Shown here one piece after another: positions 8,995 to 17,661 of a stretch of DNA of 64,000 nucleotides. The stretch spans positions 1 to 64,000 of the forward strand of contig CANKIK010000004.1 in assembly GCA_947481985.1 (NCBI GenBank). Direction: 5' to 3'. The DNA comes from QWOP01 sp003669605. Its GTDB lineage: Bacteria; Planctomycetota; Planctomycetia; Pirellulales; UBA1268. The position numbers and the translations under genes are program-made. The notes beneath the pieces were generated by a model that saw only the letters and a list, made by a program, of their open reading frames with translations, was not told where the DNA came from and did no database searches. The number at the start of each line of letters is the position of its first letter. Within the stretch, counting starts at the first letter, position 1.

Positions 8995-9103
8995 TTTGTA
9001 TCTCCAACGGCTCTTCGGCGCCGGCCTGTGGCCCCTCTCACTGGCACTCGGCCAACGGAGTGCCAAGCCCCTTGGCCGATCCGCGCCCCCGGCTGGCCCT
9101 CGC

Positions 9104-10300
9104 ATGGATCCATCCCCTTCCGATCCACTCTCTGCCACTCCCACGGCCACGCGCTCTGGCGGTGTTTCGGGGGGTGTTTCCTGGTCCGCCACGCCGTCGC
9201 CACGCGGCTTCACCCTCCCGGCCGTCTCCGAACGGCACCGGGTGATGCTCATCGATGACCAGAAGTTGATCGGCACCGCTGTACAGAAGATGCTCGCCGA
9301 TCAGGACGACATCGACTTCCGCTTCTGCCAGAAGCCCGACGAGGCGGAGGCGATTGCCGCTGCCTTTCGGCCCACGGTCATCCTCCAGGATCTGGTGATG
9401 CCAGGCGTCGACGGTCTCGACATGGTGCGGAACTTCCGCACCATCGATGGCACGCGACAGGTGCCGATCATCGTCCTTTCGGCACAGGAGGAGGCGGTCG
9501 TCAAGGCCCAGCTGTTCGAGGCTGGGGCGAACGACTACCTCGTCAAACTCCCAGACCGCATCGAACTGATCGCCCGGATCCGGGTCCACTCCGATGCCTT
9601 TCGGCGGTTGCTCGAGCGGAATGCGGCCTTCGCCGCTCTGGAGCAGTCGCTGGCCGACCTGAAACGGGAGCAGGAGAAATCAGAACGCCTCCTTCTCAAC
9701 ATCCTTCCTGCCAAGATCGTGGAGAAACTCAAGGACGGGCAGGGGACAATCGCCGAGAGTTTCGCCTCGGCATCTGTCCTGTTTGCCGACCTCTGCGGCT
9801 TCACCGAATTCTCCCAAACCGTCGATCCGCAGAACCTCGTCAGCATGCTCGACGAGATCTTCTCCACCTTCGACCACCTCGCCGCCGCGCACGGCATCGA
9901 AAAGATCAAGACCATCGGCGATGCCTACATGGCCGTGGCCGGCCTGCCGGTGCCCCGCGACGACCACGCCGAGGCGATGGCCGCAATGGCACTGGGAATG
10001 CTTGAGGGCTTCCGCGGCGTGATGAAGGGACGCGGACTGTCGATGCAGGTGCGGATCGGCATCCACTCCGGCCCCGTCGTCGCCGGGGTCATCGGCCGGC
10101 ACAAATTCATCTACGACCTCTGGGGCGACACGGTCAACATGGCCAGCCGGATGGAATCGCACGGCGAACCCTCCCGGGTCCATATCTCCCAGGCCACACG
10201 GGATTTGCTCCAAGGAAAATTCCGCTTCGCCGATCGGGGGCCGATCCAGGTGAAGGGGAAAGGAATGATGCACACCTCGTTTTTGCTGGGGCGTGAGTGA
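9104..10300 (+). CDS. Response regulator-class III adenylate cyclase
   Basis: A 398-residue cytoplasmic protein. A Ser/Thr/Pro-rich leader (1-44) precedes a receiver domain with acidic pocket D51/D52, phosphoacceptor D96 (ILQDLVMP) and K148. A coiled coil follows at about 165-205, then a class III cyclase domain to the C-terminus. The two metal Asp residues are present (D229 in FADLCGFT, D273 in TIGDAY), as are the transition-state N345 and R349. K269 and D338 match the adenine-selecting Lys/Asp pair, so cAMP is the predicted product. The ATG at 9104 is used; the frame is open upstream to 8996 without homology. No cognate histidine kinase is adjacent. The phosphodiesterase-like gene and the cNMP-binding channel about 7-9 kb away are possible partners. 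Confidence 0.88.
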   Translation: MDPSPSDPLSATPTATRSGGVSGGVSWSATPSPRGFTLPAVSERHRVMLIDDQKLIGTAVQKMLADQDDIDFRFCQKPDEAEAIAAAFRPTVILQDLVMPGVDGLDMVRNFRTIDGTRQVPIIVLSAQEEAVVKAQLFEAGANDYLVKLPDRIELIARIRVHSDAFRRLLERNAAFAALEQSLADLKREQEKSERLLLNILPAKIVEKLKDGQGTIAESFASASVLFADLCGFTEFSQTVDPQNLVSMLDEIFSTFDHLAAAHGIEKIKTIGDAYMAVAGLPVPRDDHAEAMAAMALGMLEGFRGVMKGRGLSMQVRIGIHSGPVVAGVIGRHKFIYDLWGDTVNMASRMESHGEPSRVHISQATRDLLQGKFRFADRGPIQVKGKGMMHTSFLLGRE

Positions 10301-10318
10301 TCTCCAGCGGCCGTGGCA

Positions 10319-11527
10319 TCAATGCCAACGCCGCAGCCACCCCCGCTTCCAGAAGAACCACAGCATCGCCGCCGTCGTGGCAACCATCATTGCCATTGCC
10401 ACCGGCGCCCCGTAGCGGAAGCGGAGCAGCGGCATGTTCCAGGGGGATTCGGTGTCGAAGTTCATCCCGTAATAGCCGGTGATGAATGTCAGCGGCATGA
10501 ACACCGTGGCGATCACGGTCAGCACCTTCATCACATCGTTCATGCGATTGTTGATGCTCGCCAGGTAGATGTCTCGCAGGTCGCTGCCGATCTCGCGGTA
10601 ATTCTCCATCAGGTCGAGCAGTTCCATGGTGTGGTCGTAGCAATCGCGGAAGTGCGCCCGGGCGTGGTCCCGGACAAGCGGCGTCTGCTCGCGACCGAGG
10701 GCGTGGAGCAGATCGCGCGTCGGCCACAGCGCCCTGCGGAGCGTCATCAGGTCGTTGCGAACATCGTGAATTCCCACCAACGACTGCCGCGATGGGCGGT
10801 AGAGCGCTTCCTCCTCGAGATCTTCGAGGCGGTCGCCGAACTGTTCGAGCACGGGAAAGTAGCCGTCGATCACCACATCGAGCAACAGTGCCGCCAAGGC
10901 GTCGGCCCCCTCGTGTCCGATCCGCGTCCGTCCGTGGCGGATCCTCTGGCGGACGTTAGCAAACGGATCCACCGCCAATCGCTCTCGGAAAGTGATCACG
11001 TAGCGGTCACCGAGAAAGATGCAGACCGGATCGGTGACGACCTGCTCCCCATCAATCCGCACCGTGCGGGCGGCGATGAGCACCTGATGGCCGAAGAATT
11101 CGACCTTGGGGCGCTCATCCGGAGTGACAGCGTCCTCGAGTGCCAACTCCCCAATCTGAAACACGTCGCCGATCAACCGGGTGGTCTCGCTGTCGTCGAG
11201 CCCCTCAACATCGATCCAGAGCACCGGCCACGTCTCGCGGGCCACCGTCAACTCCTCCGCACGGAGAACTGTCGATTCGGCACTCGATTCCGGATCGCAT
11301 CCCAGCAGTCGCAGCGTGGCAGGAGGCGCGTGGCCGGCTGCATGGTCCCCCAGCGGTGCACCAGATGGGGGCACGATGGCGGCACGGCGATGACGGCGGC
11401 GACGGCGATTCTTGCGCGGGGCCACAGGGTGGGCTCCTTGGGCGGGCGTGAGGCATTCAGGCCGGGCCGACTTGCTGCCAGCCGCCGGCAGGGGAGAAGT
11501 CTGGCAGCCCCGCCCGGGGATAGTCAT
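10319..11527 (-). CDS. corA: CorA-family divalent metal ion transporter
   Basis: A 402-residue CorA-type Mg2+/Co2+ channel. The N-terminal cytoplasmic domain has the typical VLWIDVEGL and FQIGELALEDAVTP elements, followed by the long stalk helix and two C-terminal membrane segments. The first ends in the selectivity motif YGMNF, and the protein ends in a short basic tail (KRGWLRRWH). A basic, low-complexity N-terminal stretch (about residues 25-55) is unusual. The ATG at 11527 has AAGGGAG upstream. It converges with the cyclase gene (18 bases between stops) and diverges from the ATP synthase operon with only 72 bases between starts. Confidence 0.92.
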   Translation of the reverse strand: MTIPGRGCQTSPLPAAGSKSARPECLTPAQGAHPVAPRKNRRRRRHRRAAIVPPSGAPLGDHAAGHAPPATLRLLGCDPESSAESTVLRAEELTVARETWPVLWIDVEGLDDSETTRLIGDVFQIGELALEDAVTPDERPKVEFFGHQVLIAARTVRIDGEQVVTDPVCIFLGDRYVITFRERLAVDPFANVRQRIRHGRTRIGHEGADALAALLLDVVIDGYFPVLEQFGDRLEDLEEEALYRPSRQSLVGIHDVRNDLMTLRRALWPTRDLLHALGREQTPLVRDHARAHFRDCYDHTMELLDLMENYREIGSDLRDIYLASINNRMNDVMKVLTVIATVFMPLTFITGYYGMNFDTESPWNMPLLRFRYGAPVAMAMMVATTAAMLWFFWKRGWLRRWH

Positions 11528-11599
11528 ACTCTCCCTTCCACCTCGAGAACCATTGCCGGGCCCTGAGTCAGGCTCGAGGATTCGGCCAGCGGTGGATGC

Positions 11600-12007
11600 A
11601 TGGCCGGCAAACCGAGCGAGGTTCGCGTGCCGACTCCCCGTGACGAAGATCCTTTGCAGACCGCCAGCACATCGCTCCATGGAGAAGCGTCGCCTCCCGA
11701 TTCGCCGCTGGGAGAGGCGATGCAATGGGTGTCGCGAATCTTCACCATCGGCCTGATGATGTTCCTGCCCGGAGTGGCCGGCCAGTGGCTCGACGAACGA
11801 ATCGGGGTGGCATTTCTCGGTCCCATCGGTTGGATCCTAGGATTTGCCGGAAGCTTGCTGGCCCTCATCCGCCTGGGAAACGAAGCGCCGCCGAGAAAAG
11901 CCCCCCGGCGACTCGTTTCATCCATCGATTCCCCTCACCGGCCCCAACGCCCCCCGTGGCATTCCCAAGCCCCGATTCCCCCACCTGACCGATCCCAACG
12001 ACCGTGA
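11600..12007 (+). CDS. AtpZ/AtpI-like small membrane protein of the ATP synthase operon
   Basis: A 135-residue protein that opens the ATP synthase operon. After a polar 45-residue leader it has two closely spaced membrane helices (FTIGLMMFLPGVAGQWL and LGPIGWILGFAGSLLALI) joined by a short DERIG turn, the pattern of AtpZ (ATP synthase gene 1) proteins. These help Fo assembly or Mg2+ supply. The C-terminal 45 residues are proline/arginine-rich and not conserved in the family as I know it. The ATG at 11600 is the first start; a later Met at MQWVSRIF would give only the membrane part. Its stop overlaps the next start (GTGA). Confidence 0.65.
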   Translation: MAGKPSEVRVPTPRDEDPLQTASTSLHGEASPPDSPLGEAMQWVSRIFTIGLMMFLPGVAGQWLDERIGVAFLGPIGWILGFAGSLLALIRLGNEAPPRKAPRRLVSSIDSPHRPQRPPWHSQAPIPPPDRSQRP

Positions 12008-12498
12008 CAGCCTCCTCGTTCAACCAGCAAGCGATTCCCTCGACCCCTGGTCCCACCCCTCCGTCCCAGGGCGTCAGGACGCTCCTGGGGGGAGCGATCC
12101 TCGTCGCTGTCCTCGCCATTCTCGTGGTGTCGTCGCTGGCTTTTTCCCCTGAAAAAAAGGACTGGGAGCCAACTGTGGCGATCGTCGCAGCAGTCTGCGG
12201 GACATCGTCGCTGGGCGGATGGCTGGTAACCAGACTTGGCGCTTCCTACCCCGCTCTGGCAGTCTCTGGCTCCCTTGGCGGAATGGCTTTGAGGCTCCTG
12301 ATGCCGTTACTGCTGTTGGGCTGGCTGAGCGTCGATCCGCCTACGTCCCCAGAGGCACAGCGGCTCCGCGAAGCAGGCGCCAGGGGCCTTTTGGTCGTTT
12401 TTTACCTCACCCTACTTGCCACCGACATCGTTTTGCACATTATGTGGGGGCCGAAAGGCCCCGGTCGGCCCCTCCGCCGCCATCCGCCGTCCCCCTGA
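12004..12498 (+). CDS. AtpI-like membrane protein of the ATP synthase operon
   Basis: A 164-residue protein with four predicted membrane helices near residues 27-47, 57-77, 83-104 and 127-146, between a Pro/Ser-rich leader and a basic Pro-rich tail. Position (second gene, just before atpB), size and four-helix layout match AtpI, the Fo c-ring assembly factor, but I see no distinctive motif. GTG at 12004 overlaps the preceding stop by 4 bases. Only 20 bases separate it from atpB. Identity is therefore mainly by context. Confidence 0.55.
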   Translation: MTASSFNQQAIPSTPGPTPPSQGVRTLLGGAILVAVLAILVVSSLAFSPEKKDWEPTVAIVAAVCGTSSLGGWLVTRLGASYPALAVSGSLGGMALRLLMPLLLLGWLSVDPPTSPEAQRLREAGARGLLVVFYLTLLATDIVLHIMWGPKGPGRPLRRHPPSP

Positions 12499-12518
12499 CC
12501 CCAGCCCGAGAACTCCGC

Positions 12519-13499
12519 ATGTCGGCAAACCCGATCTACCACCTCAAGGATTCCTACTTCTTCGAGGTCCCCAAGGCGCTCTGGCGGCACAACTGGAAGT
12601 CGATCCAGGACGTTCCAGAGTTCCTCGTCGCAGGCCATCCGGAGATCACCGACGTCGCCACGTTTAACGAGGCGATGGACGGAAAGATCCTCATTCCCCA
12701 GTTCTTCGGCGAGCTTGAAAGTCTGTACGCGATAAAGTCCGGCGGCTTCGGGATCTCCAAGTACATGCTGCTGGAACTGCTCCTGGCAGGCATCCTCCTG
12801 TGGCTGTTCACCTGGCTGGCGAAGCGGATCGCCTCGGGAGCCCCAGCCAAGGGGAAACTCGCCAACCTGCTGGAGATCATGCTGCTTTTCGTCCGCGATC
12901 AGATCGCCCGCCCGGCCATCGACGACAAGCACGCCCACGCCGACGACCATGGGCATGTGCACCACGCCTCTGATGCGTTCGTGCCGCTGCTCTGGACGCT
13001 GTTCTTTTTCATTCTCGGCTGCAATCTTCTGGGAATGGTCCCATGGGCTGGGTCCCCCACGGCATCGTTCTCGGTGACGCTGGCACTTGCTGCAGCGACG
13101 TTCCTGGGTGGCTTCATCGGGGGAACAAAGCAATTTGGTCTCGTCGGCTACTTCAAGAATCTTGTGCCGCCGATCGACATGCCCGTCTACCTGTTTCCCC
13201 TGAAAGTCGCCATCGTCGGCGGCCTGTTCTGCATCGAGCTCCTCGGCCTTGCGATCAAGCACCTTGTTCTGGCAGTACGACTGCTGGCCAACATGGTCGC
13301 CGGCCACTTGGTGCTCCTGGGAATCCTGGCACTGATCCCGGCGGCGGCCGCTTCAGGATGGTGGGGGACGGTGACGGGAATCAGCGTCGTCAGTGCAACG
13401 CTGTTCAGCGTTCTGGAGCTGTTCGTCGCCTTCCTCCAAGCCTATGTTTTCACCTTCCTTTCGGCCCTGTTCATCGGTGCCTCGGTCCATCACCACTAA
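12519..13499 (+). CDS. atpB: ATP synthase Fo subunit a
   Basis: A 326-residue proton-channel subunit of the Fo sector. The conserved functional core is present: helix KVAIVGGLFCIELLGLAIK, then VRLLANMVAGH carrying the essential Arg that faces the c-ring, and a C-terminal LELFVAFLQAYVFTFL helix. It has an unusually long soluble N-terminus (about 75 residues before the first helix) and a His-rich loop at residues 138-149 (six His) between the first two helices, which by E. coli topology should be cytoplasmic. The ATG at 12519 is 20 bases after the previous stop. It is followed by a 325-base gap before atpE. Confidence 0.93.
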   Translation: MSANPIYHLKDSYFFEVPKALWRHNWKSIQDVPEFLVAGHPEITDVATFNEAMDGKILIPQFFGELESLYAIKSGGFGISKYMLLELLLAGILLWLFTWLAKRIASGAPAKGKLANLLEIMLLFVRDQIARPAIDDKHAHADDHGHVHHASDAFVPLLWTLFFFILGCNLLGMVPWAGSPTASFSVTLALAAATFLGGFIGGTKQFGLVGYFKNLVPPIDMPVYLFPLKVAIVGGLFCIELLGLAIKHLVLAVRLLANMVAGHLVLLGILALIPAAAASGWWGTVTGISVVSATLFSVLELFVAFLQAYVFTFLSALFIGASVHHH

Positions 13500-13824
13500 T
13501 TCACAGAAGTCGGCCAGCACCAGTCGAGGTAGTCCTGCCCCGCGAATGAAGAGTCACTCGAATCAACGGCTGTGGATGACTGGCCTTCAATTTTGAAAGA
13601 ATTTGCTTAGAACACCGGGATAGTTTCAGCGGACGGGTTGCAACCCCCATTGAAGCCAACCATCATCCATTTCTTGATTGCAACCATTCCCTCTCAATCG
13701 CCTCACCGGCAATCGCCCCCCGCCGACACCACCGCGGGGCAAAACCATATTCTCCGTCTTTCGTTTCCGTTTTCCTCCGTTTGGGGCCTCGCCCCGATCC
13801 CTCGTTTTCAAGGAGCCTGAACCA
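13500..13824. other. Non-coding gap between atpB and atpE with leader hairpins
   Basis: A 325-base gap inside the ATP synthase operon with no credible gene. It has a C-rich hairpin (CCCCGC at 13718-13723 with GCGGGG at 13734-13739), a pyrimidine-rich stretch with repeated TTTCCG around 13758-13780, and a small hairpin GGGGC-CTC-GCCCC at 13783-13795, just ahead of the atpE ribosome site AGGAG at 13811-13815. It may tune atpE translation or carry a promoter; neither is shown directly. Confidence 0.45.
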
Positions 13825-14136
13825 GTGATCCGTTCGATCCTTTCGTTCCGTACGCTGTCCATCATCGCCGCCGTCTCCCTGACCATCTTTGCCAGCAACT
13901 TTGCTGCCGCCCAGGACTCAGGCCGGAGCCTGATCGAGTTCAGCTCCCCGTTCGGTGTCGGCCTGGTCGTCATCGGTGCCGCCTACGGCATCAGCAAGCT
14001 CGCTGCCGCGGCCTACGAGAGCATGGCCCGCCAGCCCGAGGTGGCGGCCAATATCCAGCTGGCGATGATCATCGCGGCGGCCCTCATCGAAGGCTTCACG
14101 TTCTACGCCTTGTTCCTCTGCACTCCGAAGGCTTGA
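13825..14136 (+). CDS. atpE: ATP synthase Fo subunit c with N-terminal signal-like segment
   Basis: A 103-residue c subunit that forms the rotating ring. Two helices flank the polar loop ARQPE (residues 68-72). The ion-binding carboxylate is E89 in LIEGF, followed by Gly rather than Ser/Thr, which favours H+ over Na+. An extra N-terminal segment (residues 1-30) has a basic start, a hydrophobic core and AAAQ, like a cleavable signal peptide; most c subunits lack one. The start is GTG at 13825, with AGGAG nine bases upstream. It is isolated from its neighbours by 325- and 448-base gaps. Confidence 0.93.
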   Translation: MIRSILSFRTLSIIAAVSLTIFASNFAAAQDSGRSLIEFSSPFGVGLVVIGAAYGISKLAAAAYESMARQPEVAANIQLAMIIAAALIEGFTFYALFLCTPKA

Positions 14137-14584
14137 TCGAATCCCGCCTTTCCAAGCTTGGCACTTGATCGACAGTGGTGACTGCCCCCGGAAATCGGTG
14201 GCAGACCGAACGGAACGGTTGCTGTGGAAGCGGTGGTGGTCAAATGCCACCGCTTCCACATCGGCCCGGAGACCGAAGCGATGCGCTTCAGCCGGCCGTA
14301 CCAAACTCCGCCCAGCATCATCTGGCAGTTGAAGGAAAGCATTGGTCACGGGGGGCGTTGTTCGGGCAACCCAGCGGCTGTCGGTGGTCGCGAGCCCACC
14401 TGAGGGATTTTGTTTGTTTGGTCTTTTTGGTCGTGGCTTTCGTCGCGTCAGGAATTGGCGCTCGGCGGATGTGGGCCGATGGTGCGTGCTTCAGTCCTGT
14501 CCTTTGCCTGTCCTTTAATTGACGGTGTGGGAAAGATCCCACTGGGTGCGGTGACTGCTCTCGACTGCTTCAGGAGGATCCGAA
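14137..14584. other. Non-coding gap between atpE and atpF
   Basis: A 448-base gap within the operon. No open frame has gene-like features. It contains a long perfect hairpin (14223-14260) and a smaller perfect one, GTGGGA-AAGA-TCCCAC, at 14527-14542 about 40 bases before atpF. A T-rich tract lies near 14405-14430. The atpF ribosome site (AGGAGG) is at 14574-14579. Confidence 0.45.
14223..14260 (+). other. Perfect 14-bp inverted repeat (RNA hairpin) after atpE
   Basis: TGTGGAAGCGGTGG at 14223-14236 is perfectly complementary to 14247-14260 across a 10-base loop. It lies 87 bases after the atpE stop. No T-run follows, so it is more likely an mRNA-stabilising or processing hairpin, or an attenuator, than an intrinsic terminator. 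It could help keep atpE message abundant relative to its neighbours. Confidence 0.6.
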
Positions 14585-15349
14585 GTGAACTGGTCCGTCG
14601 TCAAAAAAGTTGGTGTTTGGGCTCTCCTGCGGAGAGTGGCCATGGCCATGCTCGTGCTCGCTTGCCTGGCAGCGGTTCTGCAGGGCTCTGCCGCAATCGC
14701 TGCTGTCGGTTCTGCGGCGAAGCCTGGCGAGGCAGCGGATGCCGCCGGCCATGATGATCACGCAGACCATGCCGGTCACGCCGGTCACGCTGGTCATGCC
14801 GAGATCGGGAGTGCGTTTCCCACCGACGACGCTCGCAAGAAGTTCGAGAACCCGGCCGAGTTCCGCAGCGATCTGGCGATCTGGTCGCTGGCCGTATTCG
14901 GTGCCCTGCTGGCTCTTCTTGGACAGTTTGCCTGGAAGCCGATCATGCAAGGCCTCGACAAGCGGGAGCAGGGGATCGAGCACCAGATTGCCGAAACCAA
15001 GGCTGCCAACGAGGAGGCCAAGCGGATGCTCGTCTCTTATGAGCGTCGCCTCACCGAAGCCTCCGACGAGGTTCGCGGCATGCTGGAGGAGGCCCGCCGC
15101 GACGCCGAGTCGACCCGGCAATCGATCGTGGCAGAGGCCCGCAAGGCCGCTGAGGACGAGCAACTGCGGGCCCGTCACGAGATCGGCTTAGCGCGCGACG
15201 AGGCCCTGGCATCGATCGCATCGAAGGCTGGCGAACTGGCAGTCGAGGTGGCGGGGAAGTTTCTCCGCGACAAACTCGGTTCGGATGATCATTCGAGACT
15301 GATCCGAGATTCCGTCGCCAGTCTGACAACCCGTCCGAGTAACAACTAA
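14585..15349 (+). CDS. atpF: ATP synthase Fo subunit b with signal peptide and His-rich segment
   Basis: A 254-residue b subunit, about 90 residues longer than the usual form. The C-terminal half is the standard peripheral stalk: a membrane helix at about 93-115, then a long charged coiled coil with repeated E/A/R residues. The extra N-terminus has a signal-like sequence (residues 1-41) and a His/Asp/Ala/Gly stretch at 56-71 with His at 56, 59, 62, 65, 68 and 71, predicted to face the outside of the membrane. Start GTG at 14585 follows GGAGG. A 109-base gap leads to atpH. Confidence 0.88.
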   Translation: MNWSVVKKVGVWALLRRVAMAMLVLACLAAVLQGSAAIAAVGSAAKPGEAADAAGHDDHADHAGHAGHAGHAEIGSAFPTDDARKKFENPAEFRSDLAIWSLAVFGALLALLGQFAWKPIMQGLDKREQGIEHQIAETKAANEEAKRMLVSYERRLTEASDEVRGMLEEARRDAESTRQSIVAEARKAAEDEQLRARHEIGLARDEALASIASKAGELAVEVAGKFLRDKLGSDDHSRLIRDSVASLTTRPSNN

Positions 15350-15458
15350 CTGAGATCCCTTCGCCGAGATCCCTTCCCCGCCAGCCCTCCGCCCCATCAC
15401 GCCTACCCCGTAACAGACTCTTCTGGCACCAGGCACACCACCGGCCACTGGACTTCCG

Positions 15459-16109
15459 ATGACCACCTCAGGCGAACACCCCACCGACCCGTCCGCCATT
15501 GGCGAGACCGCCGCTACCGACATCGGTGGCCAGCGTCTGGCGAAGGTCTACGCCCAGGCGATCCTCGATGCCGCCGATGCCGCCGGATGCCGGAATGAAG
15601 TCCTCGCAGAACTGCACTCGCTCGCCACTGACGTCCAGTCGAAAGTCCCTGCCGCCCGCGCGCTGTTCGCCTCGCCTCGGGTGAGTATCGAGGAGAAGGA
15701 GTTGCTGGTCGAGAAGATCTGCTCCGGCCGCGTGACCCCCACCACTCTGCACTCACTCCACGTCCTCGCCCGCCACGACCGGCTCGGTATGCTCTCCGAA
15801 ATCGCAGCCGCGGCCGCCCGTCTGGCGAGCGAGCGCGACGGTCTCCGCCGGGCTGAGTTCACGACCGCAGTGCCGCTCGATTCCGCCGACCAAGCAAGGG
15901 TCGTCGCCGACACCGCTGCGGCACTCGGGCTCCGCCTGGCCGCTACGTTCACTGTTGATCCCGACGTGCTCGGCGGACTGGTCGTCCGCGTCGAGGACAC
16001 CGTCTATGACCATTCCGTCGCCACGAGCCTCAACCGGCTGGGTGACCGCCTGAAGCAGAGGAGCATCCATGAAATTCAATACAGACGAGATCGCCTCGGT
16101 ACTCCGTGA
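15459..16109 (+). CDS. atpH: ATP synthase F1 subunit delta
   Basis: A 216-residue delta subunit linking F1 to the b stalk. The N-terminal helical domain begins at LAKVYAQAILDAA, and the C-terminal part has the family's DPDVLGGLVVRVEDTVYDHSV stretch with the expected Gly-Gly and Asp. The first 25 residues are an Ala/Thr/Glu-rich leader. ATG at 15459. The 3' end overlaps atpA by 41 bases in another frame, an unusually long overlap for this operon, suggesting coupled translation. Confidence 0.92.
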   Translation: MTTSGEHPTDPSAIGETAATDIGGQRLAKVYAQAILDAADAAGCRNEVLAELHSLATDVQSKVPAARALFASPRVSIEEKELLVEKICSGRVTPTTLHSLHVLARHDRLGMLSEIAAAAARLASERDGLRRAEFTTAVPLDSADQARVVADTAAALGLRLAATFTVDPDVLGGLVVRVEDTVYDHSVATSLNRLGDRLKQRSIHEIQYRRDRLGTP

Positions 16110-17628
16110 GGAGATTTCCCGCTTCGAGCGGAGCATCGACGTCCGCGAGGTTGGCCGCGTCCTCGAGGTAGGCGACGGCATCGCGCGGGTGTGGGGTCTT
16201 TCCGGCGTGATGGCCGGCGAGATGGTGGAATTCCCCGGAGGCATCACCGGGCTGGCGTTTAACCTCGAAGAGAACTCCGTCGGAGTGATCATCCTCGGCG
16301 ATTCCCTCAAGGTCACCGAAGGGGACGAGGTCCGCAGCACAGGCAAACTCCTCAGCGTGCCGGTCGGCGAGGCGGTCATCGGCCGTGTCCTCGATCCGCT
16401 GGGCAATCCGCTCGACGGCAAGGGGCCTGTCGTCACCGATCAACGGCGGCCTGTCGAGACGCTCGCTCCGGGTGTGGCCGAGCGGTCGCCCGTCCGTGAA
16501 CCGCTCCAGACCGGCATCAAGGCGATCGATGCCATGACGCCGATCGGCCGTGGCCAGCGCGAGTTGATCATCGGCGACCGCAAGACCGGTAAGACCGCCA
16601 TCGGCATCGACGCCATCATCAATCAGAAGAACAGCGGCGTGAAGTGCTTCTACGTGGCGGTGGGCCAGAAGGACTCATCCGTCGCCGTGGCCATCGATAT
16701 TCTGCGGAAATATGGCGCCATGGACTACACGACCGTGATCGTGTCCGGTGCCAGCACGGCTGCCCCACTGCAGTACATCGCCCCGTACTCCGGGACCGCG
16801 ATGGCCGAGTACTTTATGTACAAGGGCGAACACGCCCTGATCGTTTACGACGATCTTTCCAAGCAGGCCGCCGCCTACCGCCAGTTGTCGCTGCTCATGC
16901 GGCGTCCCCCCGGACGTGAGGCCTATCCCGGCGACGTGTTCTATGCCCACAGCCGTCTCCTTGAGCGTTCGGCCAAGTTGTCGGCAGAGAAGGGGAGCGG
17001 GTCGCTGACGTCGCTACCGATCATCGAGACCCTCGAAGGGGAGGTGTCGGCCTACATTCCCACCAACGTGATCTCGATCACCGACGGTCAGATCTATCTT
17101 CAGCCCGATCTCTTCTTTGCCGGGCAACGTCCGGCGATGAACGTCGGCATCTCGGTGTCGCGCGTGGGCGGGGCCGCCCAGACGAAGGCCATGAAGAAGG
17201 TGGCCGGTGGCCTCCGCCTCGATCTCGCCAGCTTCCGCGAACTTGAGGCCTTCGCCCAACTCGGAACCGATCTCGACGCCGCCACTCAGTCGCGACTCGA
17301 TCGCGGCTACCGGATGGTGGAACTGCTCAAGCAGGGGCAGTACCAGCCGATGGACACCGTCGACCAGGTGCTCAGCATTTACGCCGGGACGCGCGGCCAT
17401 CTCGACAGCGTGAAACGCGAGGACGTGGCGACTTGGGAGAAGGATTTTCTCACCTTCGTCCGCGACCAAGTGCCCGAGTTTCGCGCCAAACTTGAGCAGA
17501 CAAAAGAGCTCGACGGTGAGGGCGAGCGGCAGTTGGAGGCCGCGGTCGCCGAGTTTAAGCGTCAGTGGGCGGCCCGTGACTCGGGCAGCGGCAAAGTGGC
17601 AAAAACTGCCGTTGCCGGCGCCAAGTAA
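16069..17628 (+). CDS. atpA: ATP synthase F1 subunit alpha
   Basis: A 519-residue regulatory nucleotide-binding subunit of F1. The Walker A motif is GDRKTGKT, with Lys in place of the usual Gln; LIVYDDLSKQAAAYRQ and RRPPGREAYPGDVFY follow, as does the arginine-finger region SVSRVGGAAQ. The C-terminal domain is present with an Ala/Lys-rich tail. ATG at 16069 lies within atpH and is preceded by GAGGAG. It is followed by atpG after 33 bases. Confidence 0.98.
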   Translation: MKFNTDEIASVLREEISRFERSIDVREVGRVLEVGDGIARVWGLSGVMAGEMVEFPGGITGLAFNLEENSVGVIILGDSLKVTEGDEVRSTGKLLSVPVGEAVIGRVLDPLGNPLDGKGPVVTDQRRPVETLAPGVAERSPVREPLQTGIKAIDAMTPIGRGQRELIIGDRKTGKTAIGIDAIINQKNSGVKCFYVAVGQKDSSVAVAIDILRKYGAMDYTTVIVSGASTAAPLQYIAPYSGTAMAEYFMYKGEHALIVYDDLSKQAAAYRQLSLLMRRPPGREAYPGDVFYAHSRLLERSAKLSAEKGSGSLTSLPIIETLEGEVSAYIPTNVISITDGQIYLQPDLFFAGQRPAMNVGISVSRVGGAAQTKAMKKVAGGLRLDLASFRELEAFAQLGTDLDAATQSRLDRGYRMVELLKQGQYQPMDTVDQVLSIYAGTRGHLDSVKREDVATWEKDFLTFVRDQVPEFRAKLEQTKELDGEGERQLEAAVAEFKRQWAARDSGSGKVAKTAVAGAK

Positions 17629-17661
17629 CCCGGTCCCACCCCCCCACGGAGCAGACGCGAC

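Noticed and set aside
14519..14554. Promoter with TTGACG before atpF
   Set aside because: A -35-like hexamer is present, but no acceptable -10 element lies 15-19 bases further on.
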